Shown here one piece after another: positions 1 through 6,377 of a DNA stretch of 6,507 nt. Made by a program: the position numbers and the translations under genes. Under the pieces are notes generated by a model. The model searched no databases. It was not told where the DNA came from and worked only from the letters and a program-made list of their open reading frames with translations. The DNA is from Bacillota bacterium (lineage in GTDB: Bacteria; Bacillota; Clostridia; Acetivibrionales; DSM-1351): the NCBI GenBank assembly GCA_023417285.1, contig JAEZFR010000147.1, positions 1 to 6,507 on the forward strand, read 5' to 3'. Position 1 is the stretch's first letter, and every line of letters begins with the position of its first letter.

Positions 1-871
1 CCCAATGCCTCAGACAAGAGAACACATCCTCCTCGCTGGACAGGTTGGTGTTCCTTATATCGTAGTATTCTTGAATAAGTGCGATATGGTTGATGACGAA
101 GAGCTTATCGAATTAGTTGAAATGGAAGTTAGAGAACTTCTTAGCTCATATGACTTCCCAGGAGATGATACTCCAATCGTTAGAGGATCAGCTCTTGTAG
201 CTCTTGAGTGCACATCAAAGGATGCTACAGCTCCTGAGTACGCTCCAATTTTGGAACTTATGGATAAAGTTGATGCATATATCCCAACTCCTGAAAGAGC
301 AACTGACAAGCCATTCATTATGCCAGTCGAGGACGTATTCTCAATCACTGGTCGTGGTACTGTTGCTACTGGTAGAGTTGAAAGAGGTGTAGTTAAGGTT
401 GGAGACGAAGTTGAAATAGTTGGTCTTATGGATGCTCCTAAGAAGACTACTGTTACAGGCGTTGAAATGTTCAGAAAGCTTCTTGACCAAGCTCAAGCTG
501 GTGACAACATCGGTGCGCTTTTAAGAGGCGTTCAGAGAACTGATATCGAAAGAGGTCAGGTTCTTGCTAAGCCAGGATCAATCAAGCCACACACTTATTA
601 CGAAGGACAGGTTTACGTTCTAACTGCATCAGAAGGTGGAAGACATAAGCCATTCTTCAATGGTTACAGACCACAGTTCTACTTCAGAACAACTGACGTT
701 ACAGGCGTTATCGAAATTCCAGAAGGAACTGAAATGGTTATGCCAGGTGACCACATCACTATGAAGATTAAGCTCATCACTCCTATCGCTATGGAAGAAG
801 GACTTAAGTTCGCTATCCGTGAAGGTGGAAGAACAGTTGGAGCTGGTAACGTTTCAAAGATAATTGAATAA
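1..871 (+). CDS. tuf: Elongation factor Tu, 5'-truncated by window edge
   Basis: EF-Tu is the GTPase that delivers aminoacyl-tRNA to the ribosomal A site in the cytoplasm. The reading frame is open to the left edge; base 1 is the last base of a codon and bases 2-4 encode the Pro before MPQTREH, so the ATG at 5 is internal. By alignment from memory with E. coli EF-Tu (mature numbering), that Met is residue 112, so about 111 residues with the P-loop and switch regions lie outside the window. Visible parts are the guanine-specificity motif NKCD (residues 24-27, E. coli 135-138), the G5 motif GSAL (about 61-64), domain 2 with GRGTVATGRVERG, and domain 3 with GGRHKPFF, YRPQFYFRT and the C-terminal FAIREGGRTVGAG. 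Codon choice is visibly more uniform than in the other genes (many GTT, GCT, GGT, AGA), as expected for a highly expressed gene. The gene ends in TAA with a strong terminator 16 bp later, so it is the last gene of its operon (str operon or a second tuf copy; upstream genes are not visible). Confidence 0.98.
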   Translation, partial: PMPQTREHILLAGQVGVPYIVVFLNKCDMVDDEELIELVEMEVRELLSSYDFPGDDTPIVRGSALVALECTSKDATAPEYAPILELMDKVDAYIPTPERATDKPFIMPVEDVFSITGRGTVATGRVERGVVKVGDEVEIVGLMDAPKKTTVTGVEMFRKLLDQAQAGDNIGALLRGVQRTDIERGQVLAKPGSIKPHTYYEGQVYVLTASEGGRHKPFFNGYRPQFYFRTTDVTGVIEIPEGTEMVMPGDHITMKIKLITPIAMEEGLKFAIREGGRTVGAGNVSKIIE

Positions 872-886
872 TTAATATTCATAAAT

Positions 887-919
887 AAAAAGACTTGAGG
901 TTTATCCTCAAGTCTTTTT
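887..919. terminator. Intrinsic terminator of tuf, probably bidirectional
   Basis: The arms AAAAAGACTTGAGG (887-900) and CCTCAAGTCTTTTT (906-919) are perfect 14-bp complements around a 5-nt loop. The right arm ends in a run of five T for rightward transcription, starting 16 bp after the tuf stop. The left arm begins with five A, so the leftward transcript of the chemoreceptor gene also sees a hairpin followed by a U run. No other terminator lies between the two convergent genes, so shared use is likely. Confidence 0.93.
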
Positions 920-1037
920 GTGTTATTATGTTTTCAAGTTACCTATAAATTATCAAATATTTGCGCTGCTATTTGCTTATAAATTTAAGATACTGTGCAC
1001 AATTGTGTTATCTATTGTCTGCTATGGACTATAAATA

Positions 1038-3251
1038 TCATTTAATAGTGAACTGTGATATAGATTCATTCATTTCTTCTGCCAATAGCTTAAGTTTCTT
1101 TGCATGTACTGATAAATCTTCACTAAATGCCATTTGCTCTTGAGTACTTGCAGATATCTCCTGAGTAGTAGCTGCCGATTCATCAGCAACAATTGAAACA
1201 TTCTCAATACTATCAACACATAGCTCCTTTGAGGATAGCATCTTTTTAACTGAGTTCTCCATATTAGCCATGGAAACTACTATTTGTTTCATTGAAGCAA
1301 ATATGGTTTTAAACACTGTATCAGCTTCTTCAACCGCGCGGATCTCATCATTAATAATTATCCGAGTATTGTTTGCAGCTTCAACTGTATTTTCAGTTTT
1401 AGATTGAATACTGGAAATAATATTGGAAATCAGTATAGACGCCTCTTTTGACTGATTAGCAAGCTTCTTTACTTCTGATGCAACTACAGCAAAGCCACGT
1501 CCGCTCTCACCAGCTTTAGCCGCTTCAATTGAAGCATTTAACGCAAGCAGGTTTGTTTGCTCAGCTATACCACTAATTACTTTAGTAATCTTTTTAATAT
1601 CCTTAATTTCATTACTCAGATGTTTAATATCTTCAATTATTAGATGTGTAGCATGAGATGTATCTCGTGCTTTTAAGTTAAGCTCATTAACAGCTGAATT
1701 TGCAATAAGGGAGAGTTCATTGGTTTTTGAAAGAACGCTAGTTACATTAGTCATGTTCCCATCAACAAGATTAATCTCACTGCTAAGGTTATTGAGGTTG
1801 TTTACTCCTTGTGTAATGTGTTCTGACTGACTTGAGGCACCAGTTGCAATTTCCTGAATTGTAAATGCTATTTGCTGCGAGACTGTTGAGGATTGGTCAG
1901 CTAAGCAAGTAATTGTTTCCGCAGAACCAAGTACTATATTGGAGGTATCCTGTACTTTCTTTATAAGTAAAGAAATATTTGACAGCATTTCATCAAAATT
2001 ATTGCACACACTAGCTATCTCATCTTTTCCGGTAGACTTGACATTGACATTCAAAAGTCCTTGTTTAGCCTTTGCCATATTTGATTCAAGTAAGTTTAAT
2101 GGCTTAGAAATAGAATTAGAAAATAAATATGAAACTAAGATTGCAAAAAACAGGCATATAATTGCAATCATGATTATTTTTATACCAATGTCCCTAGAAG
2201 AGGAATTGAGGTACTCATATGAAACTGCACTAACCATATACCAATTAGTGTTTGCAACAGGGCTAAATATTACGAGGGAGCTAACGCCGTTAAAATTGTA
2301 GTCCATAGTAAGATTAGTGCTCTTTTCATTCATAGCATTGTTATGAACGTTAACAATTTCTTTAGAAAGATTGGTGGTAAACTCATTTGATAAACCTACA
2401 CCCAATTCTTCATCTGCGCTACTAATAATAGTGCCTGCGCCATCTATTACAAACATAGGAAACTTTTTGCCATCAGAATAAGAACCTATATCTAAATCAC
2501 TAAAAACAGAATCCAGATAATTATTTTTTGGTACAAGGATAACAGCACCAACAGAATCTCCGGTGATAGATGATCTCAAATCCTTTGCCGTTCCTATTTG
2601 TATGCCAATCTCATTTCCTGAATTATCTACTGTCTTCATGAGTTTCCATTGAACGGGCTTGTTATCATTTGCAACTTCTTCAAAAATTTTCTTCCCTTCT
2701 GAAGTACTTATTCCTAAATTGGCATGGAAGGAGGGATCAACTGTATCACCATTTAAGTAAATGGAATAGAAGTCTATATAATCAAGCTGCATATACTTGT
2801 TTGAAAGCATTTGAATGATAGTACCGCTGGTATCTGTTTTTGTGCTACTATCTCCTATTATGTATTGCAATAAAGTATTTTGGAAAGTATCGTCCCCCAG
2901 TAGCTCCTTGGTCAAGGCTTCAAATTTGGTAACCTGCGCAGAAAGACTGTTGCTGCTTTGGTTTACTATTTGCTGAAGATAGGACTGTACTTTTGATTCC
3001 ATAGCAGAACTAGAGTCAGAATATGCAAAAAAGCCAGTTATTGAAAGAGGTAGAATGGAAAGCACCAAAAATGAAACTATAAGCTTTTTGCGGATATTAA
3101 AATTCTGCATAAAACTAGAGGCCCTATTGAATAGTGGCATAAGTAGTCTTTGAAAGGAACTAAAAGCCCTTTTTATTAAGCGACCAAGATTAGTAAAAGG
3201 AGTTTTCATAGCTTTGGAAGATTGAGTTGAATCTAAGTTCATACGTTTCAT
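1038..3251 (-). CDS. Membrane methyl-accepting chemotaxis protein (dCache-like sensor, HAMP, MA domain)
   Basis: A transmembrane chemoreceptor that relays an extracellular signal to CheW/CheA. Residues from the ATG at 3251 (737 aa): a long cytoplasmic N-terminus 1-56, rich in Ser, Phe, Lys and Arg; TM1 about 57-77; extracytoplasmic sensor about 78-354, whose size fits a double-Cache domain although no ligand motif was recognised; TM2 about 356-378; HAMP about 377-430 (SISKPLNLLESN...GKDEIASV); then the coiled-coil signalling domain to the end. The hairpin tip (about 557-601) carries IAEQTNLLALNASIEAAKAG and GRGFAVVASEVKKLANQS; the usual ADEV is ASEV here. Likely methylation sites are Q466-E467 and Q697-E698, the latter in AATTQEISAS, an exact fit to the consensus. 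No CheR-tethering pentapeptide ends the protein. The frame can extend 3 codons upstream to a GTG at 3260, but that GTG lies almost on the ribosome binding site, so the ATG is preferred; another ATG is 3 codons downstream (3242). It converges on tuf and diverges from fprA. Family is certain; the stimulus is unknown. Confidence 0.95.
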   Translation of the reverse strand: MKRMNLDSTQSSKAMKTPFTNLGRLIKRAFSSFQRLLMPLFNRASSFMQNFNIRKKLIVSFLVLSILPLSITGFFAYSDSSSAMESKVQSYLQQIVNQSSNSLSAQVTKFEALTKELLGDDTFQNTLLQYIIGDSSTKTDTSGTIIQMLSNKYMQLDYIDFYSIYLNGDTVDPSFHANLGISTSEGKKIFEEVANDNKPVQWKLMKTVDNSGNEIGIQIGTAKDLRSSITGDSVGAVILVPKNNYLDSVFSDLDIGSYSDGKKFPMFVIDGAGTIISSADEELGVGLSNEFTTNLSKEIVNVHNNAMNEKSTNLTMDYNFNGVSSLVIFSPVANTNWYMVSAVSYEYLNSSSRDIGIKIIMIAIICLFFAILVSYLFSNSISKPLNLLESNMAKAKQGLLNVNVKSTGKDEIASVCNNFDEMLSNISLLIKKVQDTSNIVLGSAETITCLADQSSTVSQQIAFTIQEIATGASSQSEHITQGVNNLNNLSSEINLVDGNMTNVTSVLSKTNELSLIANSAVNELNLKARDTSHATHLIIEDIKHLSNEIKDIKKITKVISGIAEQTNLLALNASIEAAKAGESGRGFAVVASEVKKLANQSKEASILISNIISSIQSKTENTVEAANNTRIIINDEIRAVEEADTVFKTIFASMKQIVVSMANMENSVKKMLSSKELCVDSIENVSIVADESAATTQEISASTQEQMAFSEDLSVHAKKLKLLAEEMNESISQFTIK

Positions 3252-3262
3252 ATGTAGCACTT

Positions 3263-3268
3263 CCCCTT
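3263..3268 (-). promoter_or_regulatory. Ribosome binding site of the chemoreceptor gene
   Basis: Read on the minus strand this is AAGGGG, followed by 11 nt and then ATG (3251). An alternative in-frame GTG at 3260 would leave only 2 nt and is disfavoured. The spacing to the ATG is somewhat long, so the ATG is favoured but not proven. Confidence 0.6.
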
Positions 3269-3312
3269 CTAAATAATAATAATATGTAGTTTTTAGGTGG
3301 TATATATCAGAT

Positions 3313-3340
3313 ATTGCAAAATAATAGAAACATTTGTCAA
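3313..3340 (-). promoter_or_regulatory. Candidate sigma-A promoter of the chemoreceptor gene
   Basis: On the minus strand a perfect TTGACA (-35, at 3340-3335) is followed after 16 nt by TGCAAT (-10-like, at 3318-3313), 4 of 6 to consensus. This would give a leader of roughly 55 nt. I saw no motility-sigma (FliA/SigD) type element in the same stretch. The -35 is convincing, the -10 is weak. Confidence 0.5.
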
Positions 3341-3391
3341 TTTAATTATCTCACTTAAAGTAATTGTATTCAATAGGTTTTCAAATTATAT

Positions 3392-3406
3392 TTATAATAT
3401 TAATAA
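3392..3406 (+). promoter_or_regulatory. PerR-box-like sequence in the MCP/fprA divergent region
   Basis: The sequence TTATAATATTAATAA matches the Bacillus-type PerR box TTATAAT-N-ATTATAA at 12 of 14 defined positions: a perfect left half and 5 of 7 in the right half. In Clostridium acetobutylicum, flavodiiron and rubrerythrin genes are known members of the PerR regulon, so the position ahead of fprA makes sense. It overlaps a TATAAT (3393-3398) that could itself be a -10 box, with TTCAAT at 3369-3374 as a poor -35. The surrounding DNA is extremely AT-rich, so a chance match is a real possibility. Confidence 0.35.
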
Positions 3407-3412
3407 ATTATG

Positions 3413-3441
3413 TTTATTAGATTGAATTTTGGTTATATAAT
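3413..3441 (+). promoter_or_regulatory. Candidate promoter of fprA
   Basis: A perfect TATAAT at 3436-3441 has TTTATT at 3413-3418 as a weak -35 with a 17-nt spacer. Initiation near 3448 would give a leader of about 50 nt before the fprA ATG. A second possible start uses the TATAAT at 3393-3398, which sits inside the PerR-like box. Which one is used cannot be decided from sequence. Confidence 0.45.
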
Positions 3442-3496
3442 TAGATATGTGTTTAAATATTTTTTTTCTGATACGTAAGGGGAAGGTGGAGTTAAA

Positions 3497-4696
3497 ATGA
3501 TAGAGATTAAAAATAATATATATTGGAATGGTGTTAGAGATTGGGGACTCAATGTATTTCATGGGCATGAGCTATCAACATACAGAGGGACTTCATATAA
3601 TTCATATTTGATCAAGGATAAAAAGACAGTTTTAGTTGATACTGTTTGGGACCCTTATAAGGAGCAATTTGTTGCAGATCTTGAAAGAGAAGTAGGTTTA
3701 AAAAATATAGATGCCATAGTAATAAATCATGTTGAGCCAGACCATGGTGGAAGTCTAGGTCTTCTTATGGAGAAAATCCCAAACACTCCTATCTACTGTA
3801 CTAAAGCAGGCTCAGAAATAATGAAAAAGGTTTTTGGTGATAACAATTGGAACTTCGTTACTGTTAAGACCGGAGATACCTTGGAAACTGGAGATTACAC
3901 TCTCAGATTTGTTGAAATGACAATGATTCATTGGCCAGATAGTATGCTTACTTACGTTGATGGAGCGAAATTAGCATTGTCAAATGACGCATTTGGACAG
4001 CATTATTGTGGGGTATCACTATTTAATGACGAGGTTGATCGTGCTGAGCTTTTCGATGAAGCCCTTAAGTATTTTGTAAATATTCTAGGACCTTTCAGGC
4101 CTCTTATTAAGAAGAAAATTGAAGAAATAAGAAAAATGAATTTTGAGATTGATATGATAGCTCCAAGCCATGGTGTAATATGGAGGACAAATCCACAAGA
4201 GATTATTGAGAAGTACTGTGAGTGGACAAATCTTGATTACAATGAAGGCTGGGTAGCTATTGCCTATGACACTATGTACAATTCAACTAGACTTATGGCT
4301 GAAGCAATGGGTCGTGGCTTTGACAAGGCAGGTATCAGATACAAGATAATAAATGTTGCAACAAGGGATAAAAGCGATTTGAATGTCGACGTTATGAGGG
4401 CTAAGGGTATTATTATTGGTTGCTGTACCGTTAACAATTCTGTAACAAGGCCAATAGCAGCTTTACTGGATGAGATTAAGGCTCTGAGGATTATTAAAAA
4501 CAAAAATACAGCCGCATTTGGCTCATTTGGTTGGAGTGGTGAAGCCCCAAAAATTATTAATGAGAAGTTGAAGGAAGCTGGCTCAAAGGTAATAATGGAG
4601 CCAATAGCAGTTAAATATAAACCAACTTATGATGAATATGTAAAGTGTGAAGAATATGCGATAGAATTTGCACGTAAAATGAAGGAAGAGGCTTAA
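3497..4696 (+). CDS. fprA: A-type flavodiiron protein (O2/NO reductase)
   Basis: A cytoplasmic flavodiiron protein that reduces O2 to water and/or NO to N2O using electrons usually supplied by rubredoxin; in anaerobes it protects against oxygen. The N-terminal metallo-beta-lactamase-like domain (about 1-250) has the full diiron ligand set: H78, E80, D82 and H83 region in NHVEPDHGGS, H145 in MIHWPDSM, D164 in SNDAFGQHY, and H225 in APSHG. The C-terminal flavodoxin domain (about 252-399) has the FMN phosphate loop at 259-264 (TMYNST), the second loop GCCTVNNS (308-315) and FGSFGWSGEA (341-350). At 399 residues it is the normal length of the simple A type, with no fused rubredoxin or flavin reductase, and no such partner gene lies in the window. 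The ATG at 3497 follows AAGGTGGAG (3483-3491) at 5 nt. It is monocistronic: own promoter region, own terminator. The loop around GCCTVNNSVTRP differs from the common GSPTxNNGxLP form. Family assignment is secure; preference for O2 or NO cannot be read from sequence. Confidence 0.97.
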   Translation: MIEIKNNIYWNGVRDWGLNVFHGHELSTYRGTSYNSYLIKDKKTVLVDTVWDPYKEQFVADLEREVGLKNIDAIVINHVEPDHGGSLGLLMEKIPNTPIYCTKAGSEIMKKVFGDNNWNFVTVKTGDTLETGDYTLRFVEMTMIHWPDSMLTYVDGAKLALSNDAFGQHYCGVSLFNDEVDRAELFDEALKYFVNILGPFRPLIKKKIEEIRKMNFEIDMIAPSHGVIWRTNPQEIIEKYCEWTNLDYNEGWVAIAYDTMYNSTRLMAEAMGRGFDKAGIRYKIINVATRDKSDLNVDVMRAKGIIIGCCTVNNSVTRPIAALLDEIKALRIIKNKNTAAFGSFGWSGEAPKIINEKLKEAGSKVIMEPIAVKYKPTYDEYVKCEEYAIEFARKMKEEA

Positions 4697-4714
4697 AAGG
4701 CCTCTTCTTTTTTT
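4685..4714 (+). terminator. Intrinsic terminator of fprA, starting inside the coding region
   Basis: The arms GAAGAGGC (4685-4692) and GCCTCTTC (4700-4707) are perfect 8-bp complements around a 7-nt loop, followed by seven T (4708-4714). The left arm is made of the last codons of fprA and the loop contains its TAA, so terminator and C-terminus (KEEA) are sequence-coupled. In the opposite direction the hairpin is followed by only a weak T tract, so it is a poor terminator for ppx, for which no better one was found. Confidence 0.9.
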
Positions 4715-4760
4715 ATCCGCTGCTTCTGATTACATAGACTACTCTTATTAATACTGCTTT

Positions 4761-4812
4761 GTTTATACACTGCAATGGTTTATACACTGCAATGTTTTTT
4801 TACGCTGCAATT
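4761..4812. repeat. 17-nt tandem repeat, two perfect copies plus a degenerate third
   Basis: GTTTATACACTGCAATG occurs twice head to tail without a mismatch (4761-4777, 4778-4794). A degenerate third copy (4796-4812, 13 of 17) follows after one extra T. In the same register the next 17 bases (4813-4829) match at 12 of 17 and run into the ppx stop codon and last codons. On the left, CTGC-containing stretches near 4745-4760 and 4711-4727 match at about 11 and 10 of 17, which is near chance in such AT-rich DNA. The array fills most of the gap between the convergent fprA and ppx genes, and would lie in the 3' untranslated part of the ppx transcript. Confidence 0.8.
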
Positions 4813-4816
4813 GTTT

Positions 4817-6301
4817 CTATACTACTATTAGATTTTTACCAAAAACCTTTCTGAAGGTATTTTGACATTTCATCGCTTTCTTTGCCTCATGGCTGGTATC
4901 AATATCTGAAATAAGCTTAATAATAATTGAATTATTGTGTTGTGTACATTTAACAGCCCGAATACAACCATTCATTCTTAAGTCTAGATTTTCACATATT
5001 TTTATGAGAATTCCGAGCTTTTGTGCCACTTTAATATCATTTTTGTTTAAAAGGCTTCTATAACGGAATAAATCGAGTTTAAACTCATCTTTTCGATGCA
5101 ATGCTGCAACATATGCTGCTAATAGTATCTCTCGATGAGAAAGCCCATTTAAGCGAGAATTAAGCATTATATAGAATGAATGCTTATGATGATTATAGAA
5201 GTTTATAGAAACCCCACAATCATGCAATAATGCCCCAGCTTTTAAGATTTTCATAAGGCTACTGTCATTTGGGAAAAATGACTCTAGCTGCTTATATAAA
5301 CTTAAAGCAAGCTCATATACCTTTTCACAGTGGGAAAGAGGATTACAAAAGCTTTGAACTAGGCACTTAAGAGAATAGTCTAGAACATCGGGCACAAGTG
5401 TAGCTTCTCCAAGCAACTGCTCATATATTAAGCCCTCACGTACCCCACTACCACTTATAACTATATTTCTTGTACCACAGTAACTGATAAGCTCATTTAT
5501 GGCAGCAACAGGCCCACAGAATATATCAGCTCTATCTTTTGATAACCCTTTTAGCTTTTTATCCATCTTTTTTGGTTTTTCTGAAGTTGCAGCACATAGT
5601 ATAAAACCGAAATCTTGATTCTGGATAATATAATAATTGGAGATGTCTAACGGGTAGTTCTTTCTCTTGCGGTCTATTTTACCCATATTTCTAAATGTTC
5701 CCCCAATGCCTATAAGAGGACAATCTTTAGCCTGCTTTAGCCAAGAATAGGTATTAAAAATAGACCCAATATTGCTGGCAAAAGCTTGGGGGGATTTCTT
5801 ATATTCATCTGTAAAAGATATAGAACCATAGGGAATACTAACGGAGTGCAGCAGCTTTCTGTCTTTAACAAGTATCAATTCTGTACTGCTACCTCCAACA
5901 TCAACTAAAAGACAATCCCTAATATCAAGGCTATTTATTGCACCTATATAGTCATAATAAGCCTCTTGCTTGCCTGATAATACTGTTATGTTAATACCCG
6001 AAGCTTTCAGCACCATATCTAGAAATTGTCTTTGATTTGCTGATTTACGCACTGCTTCAGTAGCTACTGCAATTATCTTATCCACTGAAAAAGCATCACA
6101 GATTGCTTTATAAGTAACAATAGTTTCGTTAGCATATTTCATTCTATTACTATCAAGGTTTTGGAATTTATCAATATCCTTACCAAGACGAACAGCTTCC
6201 TTTATTTCATGTAGAATTTTAAAGTACTTGTTATTTATTATATCAACCACAACAAGCCGGACAGAATTAGAGCCTATGTCAATTATTCCAAAGCGATTCA
6301 T
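4817..6301 (-). CDS. ppx: Ppx/GppA family phosphatase (exopolyphosphatase or (p)ppGpp phosphatase) with C-terminal HD domain
   Basis: A cytoplasmic phosphohydrolase of the ASKHA fold that removes terminal phosphate from polyphosphate and/or converts pppGpp to ppGpp. The N-terminal catalytic part (about 1-300) has the first phosphate loop DIGSNSVRL (8-16), the segment SGKQEA (109-114) with E113 the probable catalytic Glu, the second phosphate loop DVGGSSTEL (134-142), GIGGT (198-202), and SGSGVREGL (283-291). The C-terminal part (about 310-494) is HD-like: LLHDCG (H360, D361), HHKHS (371-375) and ALHRK (401-404), a pattern common in clostridial members. Length 494 aa is normal (E. coli Ppx is about 513). 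The start ATG at 6301 has AAAGGAG 7 nt upstream; a nearby ATG at 6305 is in another frame, too close to the SD, and hits a stop within a few codons. The gene is alone, with no polyphosphate kinase (ppk) next to it in the window. Ppx and GppA activities cannot be separated from sequence, so the symbol is a family label. Confidence 0.93.
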   Translation of the reverse strand: MNRFGIIDIGSNSVRLVVVDIINNKYFKILHEIKEAVRLGKDIDKFQNLDSNRMKYANETIVTYKAICDAFSVDKIIAVATEAVRKSANQRQFLDMVLKASGINITVLSGKQEAYYDYIGAINSLDIRDCLLVDVGGSSTELILVKDRKLLHSVSIPYGSISFTDEYKKSPQAFASNIGSIFNTYSWLKQAKDCPLIGIGGTFRNMGKIDRKRKNYPLDISNYYIIQNQDFGFILCAATSEKPKKMDKKLKGLSKDRADIFCGPVAAINELISYCGTRNIVISGSGVREGLIYEQLLGEATLVPDVLDYSLKCLVQSFCNPLSHCEKVYELALSLYKQLESFFPNDSSLMKILKAGALLHDCGVSINFYNHHKHSFYIMLNSRLNGLSHREILLAAYVAALHRKDEFKLDLFRYRSLLNKNDIKVAQKLGILIKICENLDLRMNGCIRAVKCTQHNNSIIIKLISDIDTSHEAKKAMKCQNTFRKVFGKNLIVV

Positions 6302-6308
6302 TCATATT

Positions 6309-6315
6309 CTCCTTT
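6309..6315 (-). promoter_or_regulatory. Ribosome binding site of ppx
   Basis: AAAGGAG on the minus strand lies 7 nt before the ATG at 6301. It decides for that start over the out-of-frame ATG at 6305, which would be only 3 nt away. Confidence 0.85.
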
Positions 6316-6349
6316 GTGACTGAGTAATCTTTAATATATCATTTGTTAT

Positions 6350-6377
6350 ATTGTACATTATTGAATTAAAAATTCAA
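6350..6377 (-). promoter_or_regulatory. Candidate sigma-A promoter of ppx
   Basis: On the minus strand TTGAAT (6377-6372) is followed after 16 nt by TACAAT (6355-6350). Initiation would be near 6343, giving a leader of about 40 nt. Each box is 4 to 5 of 6 to consensus, and spacing is acceptable, but the region is AT-rich. Confidence 0.5.

Noticed and set aside
55..348. Open frames antisense or overlapping inside tuf, MCP, fprA (55-348 -, 204-392 +, 679-882 -, 1939-2301 +, 4264-4503 -)
   Set aside because: Each lies wholly or almost wholly within a well-supported gene, has no recognisable domain and no independent ribosome binding site that I could support; they are composition shadows.
998..1007. 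Perfect 10-bp palindrome CACAATTGTG in the tuf/MCP gap
   Set aside because: It sits downstream of two convergent genes, away from any promoter, with no T run and a short AT-rich centre; most likely chance.
961..1143. 60-codon + strand frame at the MCP 3' end
   Set aside because: Half of it is antisense to the conserved MCP C-terminus, there is no good ribosome binding site, and the sequence looks like random AT-rich translation (Leu, Tyr, Cys, Ser).
3258..3260. GTG as start of the chemoreceptor gene (740 aa)
   Set aside because: It lies only 2 nt from the AAGGGG of the ribosome binding site; the ATG at 3251 has workable spacing.
3263..3491. Similar AAGGGGAAG sequences facing outward ahead of both the MCP and fprA starts, as a possible inverted repeat element
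   Set aside because: Both are explained by ribosome binding site function and the similarity does not extend beyond about 9 nt.
4711..4829. CRISPR array or attachment site for the 17-nt repeat region
   Set aside because: Units are directly abutted with no spacers, too short for CRISPR repeats, and no integrase, tRNA or mobile gene is nearby.
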